A stretch of 64,000 bases of DNA, taken from positions 868,001 through 932,000 of the forward strand of contig CAWIVS010000012.1 in assembly GCA_963839685.1 (NCBI GenBank). Direction: 5' to 3'. Source of the DNA: CADEED01 sp963839685. GTDB taxonomy: Bacteria; Pseudomonadota; Gammaproteobacteria; Steroidobacterales; Steroidobacteraceae. Below are positions 37,760 through 47,813 of the stretch, piece by piece. The position numbers and the translations under genes were made by a program. The notes under the pieces were generated by a model. It saw nothing but the letters and a program-made list of their open reading frames with translations. It had not been told where the DNA came from and ran no database searches. How positions within the stretch are numbered: the stretch's first letter is position 1; every line of letters starts with the position of its first letter.

Positions 37760-40334
37760 ATGTCCCCTTCCATGTCTCTTGTCCGGTCCAAACATGGTTC
37801 TGCGCTGGCGCTCATGCCGTTTCTGCTGCTGTTCGGATGCAAAGACGCGACCAAGGAGGCGCCGGTCGAACAGGCCAAGGCTGAAGATCCGGCCGCTGTG
37901 CACCCCGAAATCTGGCCCTCGCCGAAGTGGCCGCTGGCCAGGGACCCCGCGATCGAGGAGAAGGTCGCCACATTACTTAAGAAGATGACGGTCGAGGAGA
38001 AAGTCGGCCAGGTCGTCCAGGGCGACATCGCGCAGCATGAAGCCCGAGGACATGAAGAAGTATCACCTGGGGTCGATCCTGGCTGGCGGCGGCTCCGAGC
38101 CCGGCGGCGACGAACGGGCGCCGCCGCAGGTATGGCTCAAACTCGCCGACGAGTTCTATGCCGCCTCCATCGACACCAGCAACGGTGGCGTGGGCATCCC
38201 GATGATCTGGGGCATCGACGCCATGCACGGCCACAGCAACATCGTGGGCGCGGTGCTGTTCCCGCACAACGTGGGCCTCGGCGCCACTCATAACCCCAAG
38301 TTGTTAGCCGACATTGCACGCGTCACCGCCGAGCAGGTGCGCACCACCGGCATCGACTGGACGTTTGCGCCCACGGTGACCGTGCCGCAGGACGATCGCT
38401 GGGGTCGCGCCTACGAAGGCTATTCGGAAGACCCTGGCCTCGTCGCCTCGTACGCCGGCGTGTTCGTAAAGGGCCTGCAGGGTGATCCGGCTTCGCCAGA
38501 CTTCCTGCGTGGAAAATACGTGATTTCATCGACCAAACACTTCCTGGCCGACGGCGGCACGGAAAACGGCCGCGACCAGGGCGATGCCAAGGTCCCGGAA
38601 ACCACGCTGCGCGACATCCACAATGCCGGTTACGTACCGGCAATCGAAGCCGGCGTGCAGACCATCATGATCTCGTTCTCGAGCTGGAACGGCATCAAGC
38701 ACACCGGCAACAAGGGACTGATCACCGACGTACTCAAGAAGCGCATGAACTTCGACGGCTTCACGGTCGGCGACTGGAATGCGCACGGCCAGGTGCCGGG
38801 CTGCACCAACGACAACTGCCCGCAGGCCATCAACGCCGGTCTCGACATGTACATGGCGCCGGATTCCTGGCGCGGCCTTTACGAAAACCTCGTCAAGCAG
38901 GTCAAGGACGGCACAGTGCCGATGGAGCGCCTCGACGATGCCGTCACGCGTATCCTGCGCGTGAAGTTCCGCGCCGGCGTGTTCGATGGGGTGGCACCGA
39001 GCAAGCGTGAGCTGGCCGGCGACTTCAAGATGCTGGCCTCGCCCGAGCAGCGCGCGCTGGCGCGCGATGCGGTGCGCCAGTCGCTGGTGCTGCTGAAGAA
39101 CAACGGCGGATCTGCTGCCGCTCGCGGCTAACAAACACGTGCTGGTCACCGGTGACGCCGCCGACAGCATCATGAAGCAGTCGGGCGGCTGGACCATCTC
39201 CTGGCAGGGCACGGGCCTCAAGAATGCCGACTTCCCGGGCGGCACCTCGGTGTGGGGCGGCGTACGCGCTGCCACCAAGGCCGGCGGCGGCTCCGCGGAA
39301 CTGTCGAGCGACGGCTCGTACAAGAAAAAGCCGGACGTGGCCGTGGTGGTGTTCGGCGAAAATCCTTACGCCGAATTCCAGGGCGACCTCAAGGTCCTCA
39401 CGCTGCCGGGTTCGATGACGCAGCATCTCGAGATCATGAAGAAGCTGCAGGACGAGAAGATTCCCGTGGTGGCTATCCTGATGTCGGGCCGGCCGCTGTG
39501 GCAGAACCGCGAGCTCAACCTCGCCAACGCCTACGTGGCCGCATGGCTGCCGGGCACGGAAGGTGGCGGCATCTCCGACCTGTTGTTCCGCAAGCAGGAC
39601 GGCGCAGTCAATTTCGACTTCACCGGCAAGTTGGCCTATTCATGGCCGCGTGACGCCACCGGCGACGCCGCTCAACGTCGGCCAGGAGAACCCTACGATC
39701 CGCTGTTCCCGTTCGGCTTCGGACTGACCTACGCCGCGCCGGCAGAACTCGCGCCCTGTCCGAGGATCCGGGAATTCCGGCCGAGCTCATGTCGACGGGT
39801 TCGTACTTCGACAAGGGGCTGCCCGTGCAGCCGTGGTCACTGCGCGTCTCCAGCGGCACCGATACCATGCGCATCACCACGACGCCGGCGGAAGTCATCG
39901 GCGGCCGCGTCAAGGTGACCGCGGTGGACGACCTGGTGCAGGAAGGCGCGCGGCGCTTCGTGTTTGCCGGTGACGGCAAGGCCGCGGTGCAGATCACCAG
40001 CGAAGGCGCCGTGGACCTGTCGCGCGAGACCAATGGCGACGTGATGTTGCTGGTGCGCCTGCGCCGCGACGGTGACGTGCCCAAGGACATCGGAATCGGT
40101 ATGGGCTGTGGCGCCGGTTGCCGCGGCCTGGTGCCCTTCGCCGTCACGCTGCAGTCCGTTCCGGCTGGCAAATGGCAAGTCGTCGGCGTGCCAATCAAGT
40201 GCTTTGCCAAGGGTGGCGCGGACACCAGCAAGGTCAACGAGGCGCTGATCATCGAGTCGGAAGGCAAGCTCGATCTGTCGTTCTCGCAGGTCAAGCTCGG
40301 CACCGTGGCCGACAAGACCCTCTCCTGTAATTAA
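37760..40334 (+). CDS. GH3 exo-beta-glucosidase lipoprotein (several frameshifts)
   Basis: The product is a family-3 glycoside hydrolase of the glucan 1,4-beta-glucosidase (ExoP-like) type that releases glucose from beta-glucan ends. It has a lipobox (LMPFLLLFGCKD), DPAIEEKVATLLKKMTVEEKVGQVVQGDI, IPMIWGIDAMHGHSN, the KHFLADGGTENGRDQG segment, the nucleophile in GFTVGDWNAHGQ, and PYDPLFPFGFGLTY. A C-terminal beta domain follows, typical of ExoP. The frame breaks near 38030, near 39115, in a compensating pair at about 39661-39692, and near 39755. The full span encodes about 858 aa, close to the family's 830-850. AGGAG lies 7 nt before ATG 37760. Each part matches the family, so sequence errors are likely. 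Confidence 0.85.
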
Positions 40335-40393
40335 TGGGGACACTCCCCATTTGCTAGCAAAAGGGGACGCACCTGGTGGTGTGTCCCCTTTTC
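40332..40393. repeat. REP-like element with strong hairpin after the GH3 gene
   Basis: AATGGGGACACTCCCCATTT is followed by a hairpin: AAAAGGGGACGCACC, TGGT, GGTGTGTCCCCTTTT (40359-40392), with the stem broken only at GC/GT. It begins at the GH3 stop codon. A related copy lies at 45471-45578. The hairpin flanked by A and T runs could also terminate both the GH3 and ybiI transcripts. GGGGAC-rich sequences of this kind resemble REP elements mobilised by Y1 (RAYT) transposases. Confidence 0.65.
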
Positions 40394-40406
40394 TCTTCAA
40401 CCGTTG

Positions 40407-40673
40407 CTAACGCAGCTGACTGTCCTTGCTGCCGCGGCGGTTGTAGCCGCTGTGGTGTTTCGCCTCGCGATCCCTCGCGTCCTGGCAGGTGAGGCACAAC
40501 CGCACGCCCGGAATTGCCTCGCGGCGCGCCTCGGGAATCTTCGCGCCACACTCCGCGCACGACTCGAGTGATGGACCGGCCGGCAACTGGCTCCTGGCGC
40601 GCTTGATCGCGTCCTTGATCGTTGCGTCGATCTGATCCTGTTCCGCGCCTTCCCTGGCCCAACCTGTCGCCAT
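40407..40673 (-). CDS. ybiI: DksA/TraR-type C4 zinc-finger protein YbiI
   Basis: An 88-aa protein that closely resembles E. coli YbiI: it starts MATGWAREGAEQDQID, has SCAECGAKIPEARREAIPGV and LCLTC (the two Cys pairs), and ends SGYNRRGSKDSQLR. The four Cys form the zinc finger of the DksA/TraR family. It lacks the long coiled-coil of DksA, so an RNA-polymerase role is possible but unproven. I chose ATG 40673 by homology; in-frame ATGs just upstream would lengthen it by a few residues. Confidence 0.92.
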   Translation of the reverse strand: MATGWAREGAEQDQIDATIKDAIKRARSQLPAGPSLESCAECGAKIPEARREAIPGVRLCLTCQDARDREAKHHSGYNRRGSKDSQLR

Positions 40674-40748
40674 GATCATTACCTCCGAGCCCATCTTGGC
40701 CGCCGAATATCCGAATGCAAGTCCAACACCCGGCATGCGGGCAATGTC

Positions 40749-41486
40749 CTACCGGATCGCCGCCTCGGCGACCGGCCGCATCGCCGCGTACCCTTCCTTG
40801 CTCGGATGCACTTCGTCCTTCGCAAGTTCCGTTCTCACATTGCCTTGCGCGTCGGTGAACACGGCCGCGTAATCGGCATATTTCGCGCCAATGGACTTCG
40901 CGTAGCTGCGGATCCAGTCATTCATGGCGACGGCCTGGGACTTGGGCTGCACCTCCGGCCGCCACCAGTACTTCGACGCCGGCGGCACCGAACCCAGCAC
41001 CACGCGGATCTTGTGTACCTGCGCGATTTCGCACATCGCCATGATGTTGTTCTGCGAGTCCTGCGCGGTCATCGGCCCGGTGTTGTGCGCGATGTCGTTG
41101 GTGCCGGCCATGATGTGCACCACGCGCGGCTTGAGTGCGATCACGTCGGCGTGCATGCGCACCAGCAACTGCGGCGTGGTCTGCGCGCTGATGCCGCGCC
41201 CCACGATGCCTTTCGAGAAGAATTCGGTGTCGGTGCGCGCCCAGCCTTCGGTGATCGAGTCGCCGAGGAACACCACGTCCACCTTCGCGCCGCTGGCTAA
41301 CAACTTCGCGTTGTCATCGCGATAACGACCCAGCCAGGCCCAGTCGGTGAGCAGCAGTGGCGGCTGCAGCGCCGGCGCGGTCTTCGGCTGCTCGCCGCAG
41401 CCTTCGGGCACCTGCGCGAGCACCGGCAACGTGAGGCCCGCCCCGATCGATCCGGCAAGCAACGAACGACGACTCAACTGACTCAT
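40749..41486 (-). CDS. Exported SGNH/GDSL hydrolase
   Basis: A 245-aa esterase-fold protein with a Tat-like signal (SRRSLLAGSIGAGLTLPVLAQ). The four SGNH blocks are visible: GDSITEGW (nucleophile Ser), GRGISAQTTPQ (Gly), GTNDIAHN (Asn), and DEVHPSKEGY (Asp and His). Such enzymes often remove acetyl or other acyl groups from sugars. It lies 35 nt after the sugar MFS gene on the same strand, so it may deacylate a sugar before uptake. Confidence 0.9.
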   Translation of the reverse strand: MSQLSRRSLLAGSIGAGLTLPVLAQVPEGCGEQPKTAPALQPPLLLTDWAWLGRYRDDNAKLLASGAKVDVVFLGDSITEGWARTDTEFFSKGIVGRGISAQTTPQLLVRMHADVIALKPRVVHIMAGTNDIAHNTGPMTAQDSQNNIMAMCEIAQVHKIRVVLGSVPPASKYWWRPEVQPKSQAVAMNDWIRSYAKSIGAKYADYAAVFTDAQGNVRTELAKDEVHPSKEGYAAMRPVAEAAIR

Positions 41487-41521
41487 GACAACGGCTCCTT
41501 GGGTATTCACAACCTGGTCTT

Positions 41522-42874
41522 TCAGGGGCGCGCTTCCAGCGCCCGCTCCATCTTCTCGAGCTCCACACCACGCGTCTCCGGGAATATCGCCAGCACCACG
41601 AAGAACTGCAGCACCATGCATCCCGCGAAGAACGCGAACGGCAGCGCCTGCGTGTACAGCGCGACCATCGGGAAAGCCTGGCCAATGATGGCGTTCATAC
41701 CCCAGTGCGTGGCGCTGCCGAGCGCCTGGCCGCGCGATCGCACTGCAGTCGGGAAGATCTCCGCACAGGTAGACCCAGATCACCGCGCCCTGCGAGAACG
41801 CAAAGAAGGCGATGAACAGGATCAGGAGATGCAAGCAGGTATCCCTTGCCCTGACCCGTGCCCATGATGACCGCGACGCCGGCCAACGCGATCGCCGTGC
41901 CAACCGAGCCGATCAGCAGCAGCTTCTTGCGCCCGACGCGATCGATGATCCGCAGGGCGAAGATAGTCGCGATCAGATTGGCAGCGCCCACCGCCACCTG
42001 TTGCAGGTCATTGGACAAACCACTGAATCCGGCGGCCGCGAAGATGTCCTTGAGGTAGTAGAGAATCGCGTTGATGCCGGACAGCTGGTTGAACGCTGCA
42101 ATCAACAGCGCCAGCAGGATGGGTTTGCGATACGCGGCTACGAATAGCCGCTCCGCCCGGCTGCGGCGTGCATGCTCGGCCGCACGCTCGAATTCCGCGA
42201 GCATCGCATCGCCGTCGACTGACGCCGACCCGCGCGAGACTGGCCTTCGCTTCGTCGTGGCGGCCACGTTGCGCCAGCCAGCGCGGACTCTGCGGAATCG
42301 TGTACATCATGACGAAGAACACCAGCGCCGGCATGGCGGCGATGCCGAGCTTCAGGCGCCACGGATCGGCGCCGCCGACGAACTGCTGCACCAGCGCATT
42401 GCTCGAAAACGCGACTACGATTCCGAGCACGATGTTGAACTGGAACAGACCCGTTAGCCTGCCGCGCCTATCGGCTGGCGCAATCTCGGAGATGTAAACC
42501 GGCGCCAGCACCGACGATGCGCCGATCGCAAGACCGCCGATGAATCGAAACACGTAAAAGGATTCGAGGTTCCAGCAGAACGCGCAGCCCAGCGCCGACA
42601 CGATGTACATCGCCCCGACCGCCTTGAGCGCATCGCGAGAGCCATACCGATCGCCGGGCGGTCCCGCGAATAACGCGCCGAGGAACGTACCGACCAGGCC
42701 GCTCGCGACCGAGAATCCATCCCAGAAGCTTCCGGGCGCGAGATGAAAGACCTGGCGGATGGAGTCCGTGACGCCCGCGATGACCACCGTGTCGAAACCG
42801 AACAACAGTCCCGCGAGACTGGCGGTGACGATGACCCCCAAATTCCCGGCGCCGGGATTCTTCACCTGCGACAT
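41522..42874 (-). CDS. MFS sugar transporter, XylE/GalP type (three frameshifts)
   Basis: A 12-helix sugar porter of about 451 aa from ATG 42874. The N-terminal part has LAGLLFGFDTVVIAG, the sugar-porter motif GPPGDRYGSRDALK and VYISEIAPADRRGRLTGLFQ. The middle has AAFNQLSGINAILYYLKDIF and RIIDRVGRKKLLLIGSV. The end has SQGAVIWVY, RSRGQALGSATHW and FPETRGVELEKME. These are all diagnostic of family 2.A.1.1. They lie in different frames, with breaks near 42225, 41845 and 41770. The total length is an exact codon multiple, as three +1 events would give. Probably functional in the organism. Confidence 0.87.
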
Positions 42875-43002
42875 CGCGCTGCCCCCTGCCCGCCCTATAT
42901 ATAGATGAGAGCGGGTCGATTAATTCAAGTTGCTTTTCTTATGCCTCGGAAACGATCACGCGGCAAGAATCGGTGCGCACCTAACCACTTGGTCCGTGCA
43001 GG

Positions 43003-43611
43003 CTAGTGTGTTGGTGTGACCGCGGGACTCGCACTCACCGCCGTTCGCGAAGGCACGTAAATCGGCTGCTGGTACTGATAGGCAGACGGCTCGGGCGCGA
43101 GTGCCTCGTCGATGCGCGGCCGGACCAAGTCTTCCCAGCGCGCCGAGGCGCGGAACCAGCTGCCCTCGACGCCGCGGTAGATAGACTGCGTGTTGCCCTG
43201 GAAGTCCTTGTCGTCAGCCGCGGGAATCTGGATGTATCCCTCACCATCGCGCGAGATGGCGTAGCGCACGCCGTAACACAGGTGGGTAGGCACACCGTCG
43301 TGCGCGGGCGCGTCGCCGGCTGCGCAATAGAAGCGCACCTTGTACACCTTGACGTCACGCGGTAGCTGCACGGCGCCCGCCTCCCAGTTGGCGATGTCAC
43401 CGGGATGCGTCGGCGAACTCACCGTGCCGTCCTCGGCGGTCACTCCGGCGCCCGGCCCGCTCCAGATGGTGAATTGCCCGGCGGAGTCCGCGCCGCTCAG
43501 GGTCACGAATGCGCGCTTGCCGTGCAGGATCTCGATGCGCGTCGTTTCGCTCTTGGCGGCGCCAACGGCGGGCAGACCGAGCAGGACGGCGCAGAAGGCG
43601 GCGACTTTCAT
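43003..43611 (-). CDS. Exported hypothetical protein
   Basis: A 202-aa protein with a signal peptide (MKVAAFCAVLLGLPAVGAAKS). The mature part is beta-rich: an early TRIEILHGKRAFVTLSGADSAGQFTIWSGPG, then a CAAGD...HLCYGVRY pair of Cys that could form a disulfide, and a low-complexity Tyr/Gln/Pro/Ser C-terminus. I recognise no family. It lies between the sugar transporter and divergent fhs and probably acts in the periplasm. The start ATG 43611 is chosen for the signal peptide and a GGGTGAA sequence upstream. Confidence 0.75.
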   Translation of the reverse strand: MKVAAFCAVLLGLPAVGAAKSETTRIEILHGKRAFVTLSGADSAGQFTIWSGPGAGVTAEDGTVSSPTHPGDIANWEAGAVQLPRDVKVYKVRFYCAAGDAPAHDGVPTHLCYGVRYAISRDGEGYIQIPAADDKDFQGNTQSIYRGVEGSWFRASARWEDLVRPRIDEALAPEPSAYQYQQPIYVPSRTAVSASPAVTPTH

Positions 43612-43783
43612 GGTTTCACCCGGTGCGGGATACCTAGTATTGGTTTTGCCGATCGTAACTCCGCCATGGTATTTGCGCAGCGCGGCTTTCAACCACCAGC
43701 GCAGTTCGGGGTGAAATCCCGGCGCCCGGCATTGCGCTCTGCGGCGGTCGCGGTGTGTGCTCGTCCCCGTATGATGAACGCTT

Positions 43784-45469
43784 ATGAATGCGAAGAAGCT
43801 CAGCAACATAGACATTGCCCAGGCCGCAAAGATGCGGCGTATCACCGACGTCGCCACTGAACGCCTCGGCATTCCCGAGGAGGCGCTCGAGGCTTATGGC
43901 AAGTACAAGGCCAAGGTCTCGCTCGAGTTTCTGTCGAAGCTCAACGGCCGGCCGAACGGCAAGCTGGTGCTGGTCACGGCGATCTCGCCCACGCCCGCGG
44001 GCGAAGGCAAGACCACCACGACCGTGGGCCTCGGCGACGCGCTCAACCGCCTGGGCAAGAAGGCGCTGATCTGCCTGCGCGAGCCGGCACTGGGCCCGGT
44101 CTTCGGCATGAAGGGCGGCGCCGCCGGCGGCGGCTATTCGCAGGTCGTGCCCATGGAAGACATCAACCTGCACTTCACGGGCGACTTCTCCGCGATCGCG
44201 CTGGCGAACAACCTGCTGGCGGCGCTCATCGACAACCACATTCACCAGGGCAACGAAGCCGGCTTCGACGTGCGCCGCGTGACCTGGCGGCGCGTGCTGG
44301 ACGTGAACGATCGATCGTTGCGCGACATCACCATCGCACTCGGCGGCACGGCCAATGGCTACCCGCGGCAGGACGGCTTCGACATCGTGGTGGCCTCCGA
44401 GGTCATGGCGATCTTCTGTCTCGCCACCAGCCTCAAGGATCTCAAGGACCGGCTCGGCAAGATCGTGGTCGGTTACACGCGCGATTCGAAACCCATCCTG
44501 GCGCGCGACATCAATGCGCACGGCGCCATGACCGCACTGCTGCGCGATGCGTTGGCGCCCAATCTCGTGCAGACGCTGGAGAACAATCCGGCGTTCATTC
44601 ACGGCGGTCCGTTCGCCAACATCGCACACGGCTGCAACTCGGTGATGGCGACACAGGCGGCGCTCAAGCTCGCCGACTACGTGGTCACGGAAGCCGGCTT
44701 CGGCGCGGACCTGGGCGCGGAAAAATTCGTCGACATCAAGTGCCGCAAGGCCGGACTCACCCCCTCCTGCGCCGTCATCGTCGCCACGATCCGCGCGCTC
44801 AAGTACCACGGCGGCGTGGAAGTCGTCGATGTCGGCAGGGAGAATCTCGCAGCCCTCGAGAAGGGCCTGGTGAATCTCGAGCGCCACATCCACAACGTGC
44901 GCAACCAGTACGGGCTCGAGAGTGTGGTGGCGATCAATCATCGCACCGAGGACACCGACGCCGAGGTGCGCCTGATCCAGGAGCGGCTGTCGCACCTGGA
45001 CGTGAAGATCATGGTGGCGAAACATTTTGCCGAGGGCGGCAAGGGCGCGATCGAGGTCGCGAAGGAAGTCGTGCGCCTGTGCGAGCTGCCCAACAACTTC
45101 CGTTACGTGTACGAATCGGATCTGTCTCTCTGGGACAAGATGAAGACCATCGCCACGCAGATCTACGGCGCGCTCGACGTCGTGGCCGACAGCAAGATTC
45201 GCGGACAGATCAGGGCGCTGCAGGACGCGGGTTACGGACACTACCCGGTGTGCGTCGCCAAGACGCAGTACTCGTTCTCAACCGATCCCAAGCTGCGCGG
45301 CGCGCCCACCGGACACGTGGTGAACGTTCGCGAGGTGCGGCTGGCCGCAGGCGCGGAGTTCATCGTCATGATCTGCGGCGACATCATGACCATGCCCGGC
45401 CTGCCACGGGTTCCGGCCGCCAATACCATCGACGTAGACGAGAACGGCAAGATCGTCGGTTTGTTCTGA
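43784..45469 (+). CDS. fhs: Formate-tetrahydrofolate ligase
   Basis: Fhs makes 10-formyl-tetrahydrofolate from formate, ATP and tetrahydrofolate. The 561-aa protein has the P-loop TPAGEGKTTTTVGLGDAL (about residues 66-83), LREPALGPVFGMKGGAAGGGYSQVVPMEDINLHFTGDF, and FIHGGPFANIAHGCNSVMAT, all typical of the family. It would recover formate produced by the frmA-gfa-fghA pathway encoded 18 kb away. It stands alone and diverges from the hypothetical exported-protein gene. A REP-like repeat begins right after the stop. Confidence 0.96.
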   Translation: MNAKKLSNIDIAQAAKMRRITDVATERLGIPEEALEAYGKYKAKVSLEFLSKLNGRPNGKLVLVTAISPTPAGEGKTTTTVGLGDALNRLGKKALICLREPALGPVFGMKGGAAGGGYSQVVPMEDINLHFTGDFSAIALANNLLAALIDNHIHQGNEAGFDVRRVTWRRVLDVNDRSLRDITIALGGTANGYPRQDGFDIVVASEVMAIFCLATSLKDLKDRLGKIVVGYTRDSKPILARDINAHGAMTALLRDALAPNLVQTLENNPAFIHGGPFANIAHGCNSVMATQAALKLADYVVTEAGFGADLGAEKFVDIKCRKAGLTPSCAVIVATIRALKYHGGVEVVDVGRENLAALEKGLVNLERHIHNVRNQYGLESVVAINHRTEDTDAEVRLIQERLSHLDVKIMVAKHFAEGGKGAIEVAKEVVRLCELPNNFRYVYESDLSLWDKMKTIATQIYGALDVVADSKIRGQIRALQDAGYGHYPVCVAKTQYSFSTDPKLRGAPTGHVVNVREVRLAAGAEFIVMICGDIMTMPGLPRVPAANTIDVDENGKIVGLF

Positions 45470-45470
45470 T

Positions 45471-45578
45471 TAATGGGGACACTCCCTATTTGCCAGGCGA
45501 AAGTGGACGGGCCGCCGTCATTGCGCGAACACCACTGAGGTTCCCCGTTTGCTAGGAAATAGGGATGTCCCCATTTAC
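45471..45578. repeat. REP-like inverted-repeat element after fhs
   Basis: The left arm (45472-45497) begins AATGGGGACACTCCCTATTT; the right arm (45548-45576) is its near inverse, ending ATAGGGATGTCCCCATTT. The spacer is about 50 bp. The left arm matches the element at 40332 at most positions over its first 36 bases. Paired inverted copies of this kind resemble REPIN/BIME units. It fills most of the gap between fhs and the sigma-factor gene. Confidence 0.65.
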
Positions 45579-45587
45579 CATCGCGGC

Positions 45588-46845
45588 ATGCCGGCCGCAG
45601 CCATTACCCAGGTACGCGCTGAAATCGACGCGCTGTACCGCAAGGAATCGCGCCGCATCTTCGCGACGCTGATCCGCCTGCTGGGCGATTTCGAGCGTGC
45701 CGAGGAAGCGCTGCACGATGCCTTCCGCACGGCGATGGAGAAATGGCCCACCGAGGGATTGCCGCAGAATCCGGTGGCCTGGCTGATCTCCGCCGGCCGC
45801 TTCAAGTCCATCGACAAGCAGCGCCGCGACAAGCGCTTCGAACATCTCGAGGACCGGCCCGACGTCGCCGAATCGCTGAGCGATGGCGCCACGGCGCTCG
45901 ACGAGCGCGAAGAACTGCTCGAGGACGATCGGCTGCGGCTGGTGTTCACCTGCTGTCACCCGGCCCTCGCACCGGATGCGCAGGTGGCGCTCACCCTGCG
46001 CGAGGTCTGCGGGCTCGTCCACCGAAGAAATCGCCGCCGCCTATCTCACGCCCGCGCCGACACTGGCGCAGCGCATCGTGCGTGCCAAGTCCAAGATCCG
46101 CGACGCCAACATTCCCTACGAGGTTCCGGGCCGCGAGGCGCTGCCGGCACGGCTCGACAGCGTGCTGCGCGTGATCTACCTGGTCTTCAATGAAGGATAT
46201 CTCGCCAGCAGCGGCGAGTCGGCCACGCGCGCCGACCTTTCCGGCGAAGCCATCCGGCTCGGCCGCCTGGTGGTGGAGCTGTGTCCGGAGCCCGAAGCGC
46301 GCGGCCTGCTGGCGCTGATGCTGCTGCACGAGTCGCGGCGCGAAGCGCGCTCGGACGAGGAAGGCGAGCTCATCCTGCTCGACCAGCAGGACCGGACGCG
46401 CTGGAACCGCGCGCTCATCGACGAAGGCGCTTCCCTGGTACGCGACGCACTCACCTCGCAGCGCGTCGGGCCTTATGCGCTGCAGGCGGCGATCGCGGCG
46501 GTACACGCCGAGGCGCCGACGCCGGATGACACCGACTGGCGGGAAATCGTCGGGCTGTACGATCTGCTGCTGGCGTTGGCACCCTCGCCAGTCGTGGCGC
46601 TCAACCGCGCGGTGGCGCTGGCCATGCGCGATGGAGCCGAAGCGGGCCTCGTGACGCTCGACTCCCTGCTCGCGAGCGGTGATCTCGATGGCTACCAGCT
46701 CGCGCATGCCGCGCGCGCGGACTTTTGCCGTCGCCTCGGCCGCAATGCCGAGGCCCGCCAGGCCTATCAGCGCGCCATCCAGCTCACGGCGCAGGGCCCG
46801 GCGCGGCGCTTTCTGGAAAAACGACTGGCCGCGCTGCCTGGCTGA
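45588..46845 (+). CDS. ECF sigma factor with C-terminal helical extension, ECF42-like (one frameshift)
   Basis: An RNA polymerase sigma factor. Region 2 contains YRKESRRIFATLIRLLGDFERAEEALHDAFRTAMEKWP. Region 4 includes LREVCGLSTEEIAAAYLTPAPTLAQRIVRAKSKI after the frame change. A long TPR-like C-terminal extension follows (LIRLGRLVVELCPEPEARGLLALMLLHESRREAR...), which marks the ECF42 group. The frame changes at about 46018; dropping one G in CTCGTCC restores the sequence. The span is one base over 419 codons. ECF42 factors usually sit beside DGPF-domain genes, as here (46994), and no anti-sigma gene is seen. Confidence 0.9.
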
Positions 46846-46993
46846 TTCGGCCGCTGCCGGTATGCCGGCCCGGCACCGTCCGGGATTCAAAGGCTTACGA
46901 TTGCGCTATTTTCCCGTCGGCATGATGTCGATTCCGCCCTCGCCCATTCGACTACTTCGTGTGCCGGTGAACTTCCGGCGCCAAGGAGCCCCC

Positions 46994-47359
46994 GTGAAGT
47001 ACCTCTGCCTGGTCTATCTGTCCGCCGAGAAATGGAACGCCTGCCCCGACTCGGCGTGCGCCGCCTACTCCGACCGACTGGTCCAGAGCGGCCACTTGAT
47101 CGACGGCACACCGCTGCATCCGGTGCACACCGCCACCAGCGTGCGGGTCCGCAATGGCCAGCCCACGGTCACCGACGGCCCGTTCGCGGAAACCAAGGAA
47201 GCGCTCGCCGGCTTCTATCTGATCGAAGCACGCGACCTCAACGAAGCCATCCAGATTGCCGCCAAGATCCCGCCGGCGCAGCACGGCACCATCGAAATCC
47301 GCCCGACGCGCGAGCTGGCCGTGGACGTACCGATGGCGGCGGCCGCTGCCGCGCCCTGA
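46994..47359 (+). CDS. YCII-related DGPF-domain protein
   Basis: A 121-aa protein of the YciI/DGPF family: KYLCLVYLSAEKW at the N-terminus, VRNGQPTVTDGPFAETKEALAGFYLIEARDLNEAI with the DGPF motif, and IEIRPTREL near the end. DGPF proteins are the usual genetic partners of ECF42 sigma factors, possibly as sensors or targets. I chose GTG 46994 because AAGGAG lies 5 nt upstream; the longer reading frame runs into the sigma-factor gene. Confidence 0.9.
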   Translation: MKYLCLVYLSAEKWNACPDSACAAYSDRLVQSGHLIDGTPLHPVHTATSVRVRNGQPTVTDGPFAETKEALAGFYLIEARDLNEAIQIAAKIPPAQHGTIEIRPTRELAVDVPMAAAAAAP

Positions 47360-47399
47360 GAGCGCGGCGCGTCACTAACTACTTGCCAGGAAACCGCTC

Positions 47400-47807
47400 A
47401 TGCATTCACAGATCTTCGTCAACCTGCCGGTCAAGGACCTGAAGCGCTCGGTCGACTTCTTCACCAAGCTCGGCTACACCTTCAATCCGCAGTTCACCGA
47501 CGAGAATGCGACCTGCATGATCCTGGGCGACAACCTCTTCGTCATGCTGCTGGTGGAGAAATTCTTTGGTTCCTTCACCAACAAGGGCATCACCGACACC
47601 AGCAAGTCCACCGAGGTGCTCACTTGCGTCTCATGCGATAACCGCGAACAGGTCGATTCGCTGGTGTCCAAGGCCCGGGCCGCCGGTGGCAAGGTGCCGC
47701 GCCAGGCACAGGATCACGGCTTCATGTACTCCCATGGCTACGAGGACCTCGACGGCCACACCTGGGAACTCATCCACATGACCGGGATGCCGCCGCAGCA
47801 GTCTTAG
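47400..47807 (+). CDS. VOC family (glyoxalase-like) protein
   Basis: A 135-aa vicinal-oxygen-chelate protein with two beta-alpha-beta-beta-beta units: FVNLPVKDLKRSVDFFTKLGYTFNPQF at the start and DHGFMYSHGYEDLDGHTWELIHM at the end. The terminal Glu in DGHTWEL is the usual metal ligand. The other ligand positions (His/Glu) are less clear, so enzymatic activity is uncertain. It lies 40 nt after the DGPF gene on the same strand. VOC proteins of this type are common members of ECF42/DGPF neighbourhoods. Confidence 0.88.
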   Translation: MHSQIFVNLPVKDLKRSVDFFTKLGYTFNPQFTDENATCMILGDNLFVMLLVEKFFGSFTNKGITDTSKSTEVLTCVSCDNREQVDSLVSKARAAGGKVPRQAQDHGFMYSHGYEDLDGHTWELIHMTGMPPQQS

Positions 47808-47813
47808 TCCCGA

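Noticed and set aside
43634..45241. A 535-aa open frame antisense to fhs
   Set aside because: fhs is unambiguous and the antisense product has no family features.
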